A stretch of 64,000 bases of DNA from Rhytidiadelphus loreus (Eukaryota > Streptophyta > Bryopsida > Hypnales > Hylocomiaceae). The translations under genes were made by a program, and so were the position numbers. The stretch spans positions 33,274,760 to 33,338,759 of the forward strand of contig OX344762.1 of NCBI GenBank assembly GCA_947034895.1, in the 5' to 3' direction. Shown here piece after piece: positions 47,538 to 59,144 of the stretch. Position 1 is the first letter of the stretch. Every line of letters begins with the position of its first letter. The notes beneath the pieces are model-generated. The model was not told where the DNA came from and made no database searches. It saw nothing but the letters and a program-made list of their open reading frames with translations.

Positions 47538-48550
47538 CACTATAAGAAAACTGTGTCTAAGTAAACGGATTTTGTTGGACATCCAATGTAACAACTCATG
47601 TTTTTATATCAACAATGATGTCTAATGTAACATCTTCATGTTGTATTGGACGTCATTGTTGACATAAAAACACGGGTTGTTACAGGGATACTTTTGAGGG
47701 CTAACTAACTTGGAAATTAAATAATGGATCTTCCAAAAAAATTGGATTTAGCTTTGGAAATTCAACTTAGGGAACTAAATTTGGGATCTACTTTGACACT
47801 AAACTTTAGGCTCTTGCTAATTTGACACAGAAGGTTCAAAGCTTTGTTGTCTAAAACATTAATACAATTATTAGGGACTTGGAAAGCCAAAGTTTCACTA
47901 AAACTTTGGAATTTTAACAAAAACTTAAGGATCTCTCTATGTAAAGGAAAGTCAAAATTTCACTGTGGTTTTGGGAAACAAAGAAAATACTATCAACAAG
48001 TGAGTGATTAAAGCAACCAAAGTATAGACACTAGAAGGATCCCATGTTTTCTTGTGTCAAAGTCGACGGATTTTGTTAGACATTCCTTGTAACAACCTCT
48101 GTTTTTATGTCAATAATGATGTCCGCTATAACATAAAGATGTTATAGTGGACATGATCATTAACATAAGAACAACAATTGTTACATTGGATGTCTAACAA
48201 AATCCATCAACTTTGACATGGGTTCCTTCTAGTGAGACATGTTAGCGCACAATCACATATACAACAAAGTTAGTAGACAAAAACCTTCTTACAACACACT
48301 AGAGGCCCTCTAAGTAGCATCACCAAGGTACGGAGGGGGGTAACTCTAGGATTAGTACAAATTCTACAAAAACAATTCAAATACAATAAGTTAGTACAAA
48401 GACCAACAAATACACATGTTTTTATGTTGACATTTATGTTATATTGAATGTATTGTTGACATAAAAACATGGATTTGTTGCATTGGACGTCACCTAAAAT
48501 CTGTCTTAAAAATTACAAAACGTTACCTAAAATGCGGATTTCTTATAGTG
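47538..48550. mobile_element. Non-autonomous CACTA-like element (boundaries tentative)
   Basis: Left end CACTATAAGAAA (47538) and right end TTTCTTATAGTG (to 48550) are inverted and match the typical CACTA/EnSpm terminus. Subterminal blocks GTAACAAC..TGTTTTTATRTC and their inverses (GACATAAAAACA..GTTGTTAC) recur at 47590-47690 and 48420-48480. Flanking triplets TTG and ACA do not match, so these ends may come from two different insertions. A smaller CACTA foldback is nested inside. Confidence 0.55.
48029..48234. mobile_element. 206-bp CACTA foldback MITE with 3-bp target duplication
   Basis: Ends CACTAGAAGGATCCCATG (48029) and CATGGGTTCCTTCTAGTG (to 48234) are inverted. AGA lies just outside each end (48026-48028 and 48235-48237), the 3-bp duplication expected of CACTA elements. 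Nearly the whole element is one long inverted repeat: GACGGATTTTGTTAGACAT faces ATGTCTAACAAAATCCATC. Confidence 0.85.
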
Positions 48551-51500
48551 ACATGTCATTTGATTAGGGACCACATATGTAAGGAAAGGAAGGATCTCCT
48601 TTAAGTTCGTACATTCACAACAACAAATTGCAGACATTCTCAAGACATTTAGCAAAGTTTACTTCCAAGAACTGAGAGGACACCTACACATGATGACATC
48701 AAACAAGTTTTGAAGAGACGGCCAATGAAGAACAATTCATGAAACCCAACCACGTTTGACCAGAAAGAAACAAAACTTTTGAGTTAGCTCAATAGTTTAG
48801 GAGTTCTTGAAGTAGCGAATTGAGGGGGGATGTAGGATTCTTTGTACGTACAATCCGCCCTTTTGACAGATATGCCACTAAGGAAAATACAGTAGTATGT
48901 TGTTCATCATTAGCTTGTAGGTACGTAGATTGTTAGCATTAGTTACTTGTTGGTTCTTTCCCTTGTCCTCTTGCAGGGATATATGTAGCCCATGTTCTTT
49001 TCGTTAATTTCACATGTGTAGTGAAAGTTCAATATCAAATCTTTTTTGTGAATTGCATCAAAATATACATACAATCATGAAATAGACTAGCAATCCAATT
49101 GCTATGAAAGTGGATTTGACCTTAAAAGACCATATAATCAATTTTTGGTAATTAAGAGTATATATTTGAGATTGGTGAAGAATTTAGTTGGAACTATGAA
49201 GAACATCTTCATGTAAGGGAATTAGGCATTCAATGGGATAAGTTTAGCATGATTTGGATATGTAACCTAGGAGCTAAGGGACTTTAAATGATTCCAACAA
49301 AAAAATATATACACCATTATGATAAATGATATGATACCTAGGTGCAAAAATATTCTACTAAGAACTTGCATACAGAGTACATGGATAGAGTAAATAATCG
49401 GTTACCTAGAAAGAATGCTAGATGGTATCCTCACATGCTTAAATAATTCAAGAGTATATAGTGAACAACAACATGACGTACACATGTCTTGAAAGAAGTA
49501 TAATTGATCACCAAAGTAAATGCAAGTAGGCTTTTAATAGTGTATCTTGTATTCTAAACTAATTCTTGTGCTATACATATAATTATCTTATCCACTTTTC
49601 CAAATTTATTATAGTTTAGCAAATATTCTTCATAACAATATATTATGTGAGTCCAAATCCGTCATATTTTCACCACTTTGCAAGGACTCTAAGCTTCAAT
49701 TCTTGTCCAATCATTTCAAAACTTCATCCATAGGAAGCCCCTTCAATCATCTTTCTACACCAATACACCTTCCCATAAGAGATGCTCAAATACATTCACA
49801 ATTATCACTGATGTAGAGGTACATTGAAATTGGCAATTATAATCTTGCATATTCATGTGCAAAAATATATTATAACGTTTGATCTTGACAATGGATCTTC
49901 CTCATATAAATGTCAAAGGCAAGCAATCATTTTTTCTATCCATTTGTATAGTTGGATTTCCATATACAACTCTACTGCACTCTCTACAAGCCAAACACTT
50001 TTTGTGACTACAATTCTTGCCAATTTTTGTAAATTATGTTGAAGTCTTCAAAGGGAGAATGAAATTTTATATTCTTATATTCAAATTATGTAGAATCCTC
50101 AATGTAAGGCAAATTACTATGTTGTTGCAATAACTTTTTATTTGATCCCTTCAAGGATTGAAGAAATATGGGAAAAAAATTACAAAGAAATGAAGATTTT
50201 TTTTTTTTTGCTAAGGTATGATTTTTTCATGATTTTTTGAAGCAGCATGCCTTACAGCCAAGAATTGCCACTAAGACATGTCCACAACCAATAAAAGATG
50301 TATTATAGAACTAATCTTACTAACCAAAAATGGCTACAATTTTTTCATTAAATGGTTAAGGTGTCAAGGCACCAAAATGACTACTCCCTTTGTCCCACTA
50401 AAACCCTCCAAATCAAGCACAATTCTTGTCCCACTAAAAAGCTCCGCTTATTGATTTCAACTTTTGAGTAAGCATTGGCCGTGTTGAATGACCATGTGGG
50501 GGCAAGTCAAGTGACTAGGGAACATTCCTCTCGTAGTAAGCTTGACCTTGTCTGCATGAGGCTTCCTCAATGACGATGGGTTTGGTCACGACTTGAGTTT
50601 TTCTCGAAAAGACTAATCAACAAAAATTAAACAATTATGACTTTTGATGACAAAGTGTTGCAAATTTCTTAAAGGGGCGGGAATAAGTTCAGTCACTTTA
50701 GCAGTGTAGTGGAATCAAGCAACCTTTGTACGTTATTCTTTCAAATGTTATAACAACTCAGATCAATTACTTACCTGCATTGGAAAGGCCATTAAGTTGG
50801 ACATACATGGAATGCGTGTTGGTGTAATAAACGTAATTGATATCACATACGAATCTTCAGTTATACTGTCCTATCACTGGACTCAATTTCAAGGGTATTT
50901 TAAAAAGAAAATGTCAAGGGATCAGAAGACATAGGATACCTTGATTCTTCCTTGAAATAGAAAATGGGCCCAAAGTGTTAGGATCTTATTTCAAGCTGTT
51001 CATTATTAGGAGACCCTCTGAGTCCAGACCGTACACCGTTATATATAATAAGTTACACACAATGTTTCGAAATTATACAAGAATGCGACCCGCATTATCA
51101 TAGTTGGGGTTGTTTAATTTATTGTGACAACTAAGGGCAAAGAGGAATACCTGTCATACCCATAGCTAAATATGGATTGCCATCACGTGGAGATACCCGT
51201 CATGCTTTCTTGGAGCAACTGCCGGGCATGTTTAAAAAATATTTAAAAAATGTAGAAAGAGTCTAATTGACATAAATGAATTTAATCAATTCAAATTGCT
51301 AGGATCCACAGCTTGAACATGCACAGCTTGGACCAGAAATGCAAGTCATTCATCTTGTGCAGGCAGGCAATACAGTTAAGGTAGCCAACCCATTTCCAAC
51401 CACTTACGCAATTACGCATATTTGGAGTGCAGTTTTTTGTGAGTGTGGAATTTTTCCCATGTACAGAAATAGAGTTTGGAAGGATTGCATTTTTTTCAGA

Positions 51501-51849
51501 ATTTTATTACAAAAAATGTAATTACTATAAATTCTTTAGTGGAAGATTCTTGTAATGGTGATATAGACCTTTCTATTTTTGATCATAGGCTGATTGCAAT
51601 ATTGACAGCCTTGCATTCAATCATAATGCACTACAACTACTAGACAAACTGTGCCACAACTTCACAGAGAGAAAACAACTTATAAGATTGGAAATGGGGG
51701 GTGATCAGAAATGGATTGGCTACTGTAATCGTAAAGTGTATGCCATCACGGACCAAGAGCCGGAGTTTGAAGAAAACACAAGATGAAACTCCTTGAAGCA
51801 CCCAAACTTGGTATGTCGAGGTTTGTCTGATGGAGTTTGGTGTTCTTGA
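48551..51849. other. AT-rich non-genic DNA
   Basis: No gene is called. TACTCCCTTTGTCCCACTAAA at about 50381-50401 resembles the TACTCCCTCCGTCCC terminus of Stowaway MITEs, but a matching inverted right end is not convincing. Short frames (49824-50042, 51339-51521) lack domains. Confidence 0.45.
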
Positions 51850-51853
51850 TTAA

Positions 51854-52824
51854 CCCTTCATCGCCTAAAGCTTAAATGAGTTCAAAATCATCATTTCTTT
51901 TGAAGTGTTGTAGTTCAAAATGCCACTAAGTTATAGAAATCTCAACCGTACAATCTTGTAGTATACGTGTTGTAGATGCTGTGAATCAAATTTGAAGTCA
52001 TTTGACCTTGTAGATTGCAAGATTATAATGTTTTAGTGTTGAAAAAGGATGCTGAAATTTTCCTAGAAACACATTTCGAGGTGGAATTCAATTTCTAAAC
52101 CTACTCAAATGAAAAAACGTTAAACTACAAAGTGATTCCAAACTAGCATATAAGTGCATTGGTGTAAGAAAATATCATAGAATTGACTCATTGTGTTTGC
52201 AAAATGGCTTTCAAATGTCAAAAAAGTAGCAAGAAAAGTTGCAAAAAACACATCTAAGGCTGAACCTTCTTCTCCTAAAATGCTTCTCCGTCACTCATAA
52301 CTTCTTGGATTGATATGAAATTTTGACCACACAAACTAGACTAGTATGTGCAACTTTTCGAATTTTTTTTATTGGAAATTGATACTGTAAGAAGAAGATA
52401 CAAGCCGCCAAAGTTCACTGTAATCCAAAAATGTTGGGATTTTGAACTTCGAATTGCTGCCAAAAATTCAAAACAACTTGTATCAACATGAATATTTTAC
52501 CACCATAACTAGACTTCAAGGGTAACATATTCCAACAAATTTTATTGAAAAAAAACATTTGATGAAGGAGATACAAGCCCCCAAAGTTGCAGCCTTCAAG
52601 TGCAGCTTGGTGAATTCAAATTGAACCTGTGAACTTCAATTGGCTTCCAAGTAATCAATACATCTTGGATTGATCTAAAATTTTTGCCACAAAAACTAGA
52701 AGAGAGAGTGCAAATTTTCCAACAAGTTTTATTGAACTTAGACATTGTATGCAAAAGTTAGAGCATTTTGAATTGGACTTAAAACTATGTGAGGACACTT
52801 TTGGTCCCTTTAGGCAATGAAGGG
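51854..52824. mobile_element. Second piggyBac-like TTAA element, 971 bp
   Basis: It is flanked by TTAA at 51850-51853 and 52825-52828. The inner ends are CCCTTCATCGCCTAAAG and, inverted, CCCTTCATTGCCTAAAG (one mismatch in 17). Internal text such as AACCGTACAATCTTGTA, and repeated ATAACTTCTTGGATTGATATGAA phrases, matches the element at 30240-31163 (AACCGTAGGATCTTGTA), so both belong to one family. There is no transposase frame. Confidence 0.75.
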
Positions 52825-52828
52825 TTAA

Positions 52829-54030
52829 ACATTCCTATGATACCCCTTCACCTTACTATTAACTCTAAATGAGCTCTGCTTGGCCCCTGTTATTACTTTC
52901 CATGGGGAAAACCAATTGTGGGACCCCCAAAAATAAAAATAAAAATTACAGCGATTTCAAACCTGCCAGTCTCGTCTTTTCCTTCACAACTTGGGTGATG
53001 ATGATCAAATCTCCTTGTTATGTAATGATGATCTCCAAAGGCTACTACTCAGGTCACTAAGGCCCCCTTCCAAAAGGCTACATAATAACTTATTGGGAGT
53101 AGTCTTGAGAGGGATTGGAGCCTTCTTTACATCATCGGCATGGGCCTAACAAAAAACAACTATTGATTTGCATGTTTTCCAAACACAAGGACAGTCCCAC
53201 TTTTTTTCCGTTTCAATTCTCCAATGTCACTCGTGCGCGATGAAGTGGCGGGGTGCGGAACTAATCATTCTTTATCCTCAATTGGCCACCTGTGGGATCT
53301 TGTGGTAGACCTGTGTGATTCCGCTAAGGAAGCCTGCAGCCTCCGTTTGGACCCGGCCTTTGTTCGTGCCTATCTTCAACGTACGAATGCTTGCTTGCTC
53401 GCTCGCTCACTCCTGACTGTAGCCAAAAATATTCAGTTGGTGTCTCCGTAATTGGCACAAGCTGCACAGTATCCACAAAGCTCTCTTACTGGTGGACAAC
53501 CCAGATTGACAGTTTCGTTGTACATTCTCAGGAAGTTGCAAAGAATGCAACACAAAAAACCAGCAATCATTAAAATCATCGGGCTCCAATACAGTGGTAT
53601 CACATCCCGGGGGCCTCAACCACCATAAGCTTACCCAGTTTCAAACTCTCTTTCACTCTCTCACTAAACTTATCAAGCTCTTCAACCTAGTATTAACACC
53701 AGAAGATGCTCCTGACAAATGCGATATTCAAGACCTTTTTTTGGTTCGTTGGTTGGTTTTTTGAAATGTTCAAATGAACAAAATTTCATTCATTGCTGAT
53801 AATCAAGAGTTTGACAGTGTGGATAGGAGTGTGAGGCAAAGGATTCTCAATCAGCATCCTGTCGATTAATTGCAACCTGAAGTGAGTACCCCCCCCTCAG
53901 TACTTGTTTCAATATCATATACAATTTCATACACGTAAAATGTGAGAAACAACTAAGCTACAGTACAACTGAGGAGACTCTTTTTCGATCGAGGCTAGTA
54001 CAGCATCAAGAGTTTAAAAAAAAATGTATA
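52829..54030. other. Non-genic DNA
   Basis: The base composition is more balanced around 53220-53460, where a short frame (53224-53451) runs, but no domain, exon pairing or family resemblance was recognised. It could be a relic or an unrecognised short gene; I do not call it. Confidence 0.4.
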
Positions 54031-54032
54031 TT

Positions 54033-54216
54033 ATTAAACACACGATGTGGTTAGCATAGTGGATGATCTGATCCTCCCGTTCAGGCACTCGAGCATTCCT
54101 CATGCCTGGGTGGCCGAACTAAATAAGTTATTCTATTGCAAAAGTAGTAGGCTGAGCTCCCATCCAAGATATAAATTCCCGATTCACTACATATCCGGTA
54201 CATTTTTTTTTTCTCT
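54033..54216 (+). mobile_element. tRNA-derived SINE candidate
   Basis: TGGTTAGCATAGTGG at about 54040-54061 is a good A box. About 40 nt on, GGCACTCGAGCATTCC is a degenerate B box. Some 100 nt of unrelated tail follows and ends in a poly-T run (54203-54212). No complete cloverleaf can be drawn. Lower confidence than the copy near 19.2 kb because of the poor B box. Confidence 0.4.
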
Positions 54217-54684
54217 ACTCCTGTGGGACCAGGCGGGGCGGTTTGTTTGTTTATTCAAGTTGTACCATCCAAAGGTATACATCACACGGCACAACTACAC
54301 TCCATTGGCGACGTACACAAACTCCATCCATAGCTAGGCACTAGTTTATTTGGGGGGAATCCAGGGCAAGGGGGGGAGGCAAGGTTCAGATTCTCATTGC
54401 GTTGAGCACGTCTCGAATTGCAATCATAACAACTATAGTGGGTTTATGCTGGGTGTGACACATGCACAGGAGTACAGCCTCATTTTTTCGTAGCGGGAAA
54501 AAAGGCTACTATAACTTAACGTACCTTACTTCCCAATGCAAAATTTGGGATCCCACCACCACTTGACATGCATGCTGCTTTTTCCTTGAAAAGCGTAGCG
54601 CTAGCTGCACACGCATAGTTTTAGTCAGCCAGAAGAAGGGCATTCAAATCCAACATTACCAGCATAGAAAAATGGACAGAAAAT
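54217..54684. other. Non-genic DNA
   Basis: No gene recognised; a G-run interrupts the sequence at about 54369-54377. Confidence 0.4.
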
Positions 54685-54816
54685 GCTTGTTGTAAGGCTT
54701 ATTGTAATGCTTATTGTAAAGCTTATTGTAATGCTTATTGTAATGCTTATTGTAAAGCTTATTGTAAAGCTTATTGTAAAGCTTATTGTAAAGCTTATTG
54801 TAATGCTTATTTGCAA
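54685..54816 (+). repeat. 12-bp minisatellite, about 11 units
   Basis: Units of GCTTATTGTAAA or GCTTATTGTAAT start every 12 bp from 54685 to 54805. The minus strand stays open through it, giving a Thr-Ile-Ser-Phe-type repeat; this is a consequence of the period, not evidence of a gene. Confidence 0.95.
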
Positions 54817-56627
54817 TGCGTGTTAAACTGCAAGTACAGAAACAGTACAGTCCAGCAGTTGGCTGGTTGGCAAGAAGAACACAAGAGCATGGAACGGCGA
54901 GGGCTCCTCGATCACCCGCATTTCAAGTTTAGAAATGGAATGAATTCCCGCACGAATGAGTGGATATGCAAAATTGTTCCTCCTCGGGCACGCAATTCTG
55001 GAAGTCCATAACGTCATCACGTATGTCTGTCTGTCTATGGAATCAACATTGGCGTTACACCTAGCAATGAATAAATAAATATATATATATAATTAATGTC
55101 GAAATTCATCAATCAAAATCAAGTTGATAACATGATATGACTTCACACAATTTTCTTTCTTACCGCTAGCTAGCTTCCTTCCAAGCTTCCAGTAGCTGGT
55201 CAAAAGAAGAAGAAAAAACCTGGAACAAATCTCCCTTGGAGAGAAGGACGATTGTTCCTCATGGCTTCATGATGGCAGCATGGAGTTGTGCACAGACTTG
55301 CTTTCATAGAAAGAGGATGATATTATTGGTTCACTAGTTGGTTGGTTACCTTTAGATCTGATTTTGGTTAACTACATTGGCGGTATTCCACAACTGTGGC
55401 ACTTTCAGGTCGCGGGCCCTGAAACACAAATCTATGCAAAATCTGTTCTAAATTTTTTTTTGAATAGATTTGTGTCTCAATTTTTTGCGCAGGAATTGTG
55501 CCCACGTAACGAAAGTGTCCATTTTAGGCTTGTTGCTGTTTTGGGAAGGGGGTAACTGCCTGCCTCCCTCCCGGGGGCTAATGCAATTTTTTTGGCTGCA
55601 TTGGATATAAAATTGTATTATTTTTTGGGGATCCCAAAAGAAGAAGAAAGCAAGATCTGAGCGGCTGGAAAAGAATTGGGACTGAGGATAAATATTCTGG
55701 AGGCTGTAGTTGACTATATATTTCCATTTGGAAGCTGGCAGTTGTAGAGGTTATTACTAACAGCTCTAACAGTACAAGCTGAAGCAGCTAGCAAACCCTT
55801 CTCTTTCTGGCTTTTGCCCTTCCAACGGTGCCTTGTGGCGTTTTGCATTCTCATTTCTCTTCTGTCAATGCCTGCCCACAATTTTCTTGCAGCAGCCTAA
55901 CTTAACTGTAGTTCGTTGCTCCACGGCCGTTGTTCCAATTCGTTGAGCTCATGCTCATGCACAGCACAGGCTCGTTAAGTTATATCTTGTCATCTGCAAG
56001 ATCTAACGGTGAGTTGTTCTTGAGCTGGCTGCACTGTTTTTGATTTGACGAACGTTTCATAGCTAGCTTGCCTCCTTCAAGTTTGAATTTCCGAATCTGT
56101 GAGCATGCTCTGCTTGTGCTGTTTTTCTTATTGTTGGAGTCCGTAGCATTGTGTACGTAGACTACTAGAATTTGAAGGCTTTAGCAAAGTTTTTAGCAGC
56201 ATGCAACTATTGGAACGTGCTTGAGCAAACGCCTTCTGAAAAACATGTAAATTTCGGACCAAAATTCAGCAAGACATGTTCCAAAACGTTGTTCACTTTA
56301 CATTTAGTAGTGCTCAACTTTGAATGTCAATTTTGGAATCACGTTTTAATAGTGTTTTGACGTTCAAATGTTGTTACAAACTTTGCTGCGCGGGGTGAAT
56401 TCCATTAGTGTTGGTAGAGAGCTTGCTCATTCGGTCGTCGGTAAATATGGTTGCTGACTGTTGATAGTTACATCTCTTTCTCAGTTTGGTGGTCGATTCA
56501 ATTCATTCATCTCCTCGAAGGCCCGTGTTTCTGTTGTGGATTTTTGCTGGCCTACTCTATCTGGGAGCCTGCATACCACAACTGAGATTTTCTTAAAACT
56601 CGAGTCCAAGACAGAGGAGGATCTAGA
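54817..56627 (+). promoter_or_regulatory. Upstream region of LOG: candidate promoter and 5' UTR intron
   Basis: No other gene is seen. An (AT)n run lies at 55081-55091. TATATA near 55716 could be a TATA box. A strong donor ACG|GTGAGT at 56008/56009 and a pyrimidine-rich acceptor TCTTTCTCAG ending at 56484 suggest a 5' UTR intron (56009-56484) upstream of the LOG start codon. These are sequence-based guesses without transcript support. Confidence 0.35.
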
Positions 56628-59144
56628 ATGGTGGGCACTGTGGAAAAGCAGAAAGTAGGGGACCTGCATGAATCTGGGGTGTGTGCACCCCCAGCTGTCC
56701 TTGCCAAGCACTCCAAGAGGACGTTTAAGAGGATCTGTGTGTTTTGCGGCAGCAGCAGTGGCAAGAAGGATATCTTCAGCAACGTCGCCCTTAGTCTTGG
56801 CCGAGACTTGGTAACGAACTAACAAGTCTTCAGCAATTTCACAAATTCAATATTTTCACTGAAGTTTACAATTTTCAATTACAATTGCACCTGCAATTTC
56901 ACGATCTCCTCTATCTTGTTGCCCGTGCATGGAATTCCACGTAACTCAGGGCAAGCACTCTCCTGTCCATCTGCTGTTAATTACCGTATATTAATCCTCC
57001 CCCAGAAGTTTATGGAGTTTGAAATCTAAGGTGTTGATATGTTGTGTCCTATGCAGGTGACCAGGAAAGTGGACCTGGTGTACGGAGGAGGAAGCATTGG
57101 TCTCATGGGTCAAGTGGCGCACACTGTGCATTCTGGAGGAGGTCATGTAGTCGGGTATCAAATTTATAACTATAAACTGTTCAATTCTACCACCCTATTT
57201 GCCAAACTTACTGTGCATATTCGCTGTAGATAGTCACCTCGATACTTAAATAAATCTTACAATTTTCAATCGTTTCTAAAAGGGATGGAATCCAGTGGCC
57301 ACAAACGTGACTTTCATACGTATCTCATGTTGCTAAAAACACGGCTAACTGTGCTGAAATTTCAAATTTAACACTGTAGTTGTATTCCCAATTTAACACT
57401 GTAGCTATAAGCTTTTCTGGGTCGAAGTTATTTGGTAAATTTAGCCACACTTGTGAACACTGATAAACGGATTCAATCAACATTGTGTGGAACTCTAGCC
57501 TTCAGTCCGATGGTTTTCATCTGATTGGTGCATTGGTGATATTGACAGGGTGATTCCCAAGGCGTTAATGGGCAAGGAGGTATGCTTTCTAGGATTTTCT
57601 AAATTCTGATATGCTTATGTGTGACGTTTTCTCACGACGGAGAGCATCGCTTACGAAGATGGGCAGCAGCTCTTGTAAAATAAATGAATTAGTGTGCTCT
57701 GTCTGAAACTAATTGATTGCTTACCAGCTGCTTGGGTGTTGAGTAATCATTCATATCCGTGTTTGAAATTTTCCATTTTGAGCAAAGATTGTGATTTTAA
57801 CTTTGAATTTGCTATTGGTCAGATCTGTGGAATGACAGTGGGGGAGCTGATTACAGTGTCGGACATGCACCAACGAAAGGCAGAAATGGCTCGACTGGCG
57901 GATGCGTTCATAGCGCTCCCAGGTTAGTAATTCATTTTGGATGCATCTACTCTTTTAACGCCTGAATCCTTTTTCAATTTTTTTCAGTTTTGCTTATATC
58001 TTTTCTACAAATTTATTTACGTGAATCTCAATCAAATTGGGTATAAAAAGGAGATTGATTACGACAAATTCAAGTTTGACTGTGGATGAATGAGAATTTA
58101 TTTGGACAAAGCATTGAACTGTTCCATCTTCTACAATATGGACCTCAAAGCGCTTAGGAGTTCATTACTATTCGAATTGGCATCTAGAGGATCACAAGTA
58201 GTGTACACTAAGTCCTCTCTGAACTTTCTTGAGAATGGAGATTTCATTTGCTTTCTGTTGCTTGATTCCAAAGTTTTCTCAAATGCTGTGCAGGTGGCTA
58301 TGGCACCTTGGAAGAGCTCCTTGAGGTTATTACCTGGTCGCAGCTTGGAATTCATGAAAAGCCGGTGAGGCACTTTAAAAGAAAATTCAGTTTTGCTTTC
58401 AATCGAGTGCTCATAAGAGAGTGCTACTAAATTTATCACAAATTGAACGCATTCTTGCATTTTAGATCATTTGTTGAATGGAATTTATCTTGGAATGTCA
58501 GGTGGGACTGCTGAATGTGGATGGCTACTACAACTCGCTCCTGGCTCTTTTTGACAAGGCTTTAGAGGAGGGGTTCCTTGGATTATCCGCTCGGAACATT
58601 GTGGTATCAGCTCCAACGGCCAGTGAACTTCTCGACAAAATGGAGGTAAGAAGACGTTAGTAATTGACCACAAAAACCTCAGATCTATCTACAACAGTCC
58701 TAGTATTTTTTGTTTAGCTCTAAGCACCTGCGCTTCGCAACTGTTGCACCCTTGAGACACACAGTGTGACCACAGTTACAACAACCAAGGCAATCAATCA
58801 ATCCAGCCAACTCATTCCCAAGAATGAATCAAATTTTGTCGAATGGACTAAACCCAATTCCAATTGTTCAAAACTTTGTCGTCATTCTGTGCACTATTGT
58901 AATTGAATCAAATTTTGTCGAATGGACAAAACCCAATTCCAATTGTTCAAAACTTTGTCGTCATTCTGTGTACTATTGTAATTGCCGATTGAGATGTATA
59001 TCATATTCTCAACTGCGATTGATTCGTTTGTGCCTGCAGGCGTATACCCCAATTCCTGACTGGACTATTCCCAAACTCTGCTGGGAAGACGCCAAGTGCT
59101 TGGTTTATACCCCAGCAATCCCCAGCACTGTGGAACAAGGGTAG
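56628..59144 (+). CDS. LOG: Cytokinin riboside 5'-monophosphate phosphoribohydrolase (LONELY GUY)
   Basis: LOG releases active free-base cytokinin from its riboside 5'-monophosphate in one step, in the cytosol and nucleus. Model: join(56628..56810, 57057..57154, 57549..57579, 57823..57922, 58294..58364, 58502..58645, 59040..59144), 243 aa, close to the usual plant length. All six introns have GT-AG ends and phases agree across junctions. Family signatures are complete: [15 protein letters not shown] near the N-terminus, [13 protein letters not shown] (nucleotide-binding), [20 protein letters not shown] joining [23 protein letters not shown] (the PGGxGTxxE active-site motif with the conserved Arg and Glu), and [14 protein letters not shown]. 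The N-terminal 30 residues before the core are variable, as usual. Seven exons is the layout I recall for plant LOG genes. No disabling change is visible, so it is probably functional. Confidence 0.95.
58826..58983 (+). repeat. 79-bp tandem duplication inside the last LOG intron
   Basis: GAATCAAATTTTGTCGAATGG... at 58826 is repeated 79 bp on at 58905 with only a few changes. It lies wholly in intron 58646-59039 and does not touch the splice sites. Confidence 0.9.

Noticed and set aside
50381..50680. Complete Stowaway MITE
   Set aside because: The left terminus resembles TACTCCCTCCGTCCC, but the proposed right terminus near 50670 matches too poorly and TA duplication is not clear.
54625..54816. 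Thr-Ile-Ser-Phe repeat protein on the minus strand
   Set aside because: The open frame results from a 12-bp tandem repeat without stop codons.
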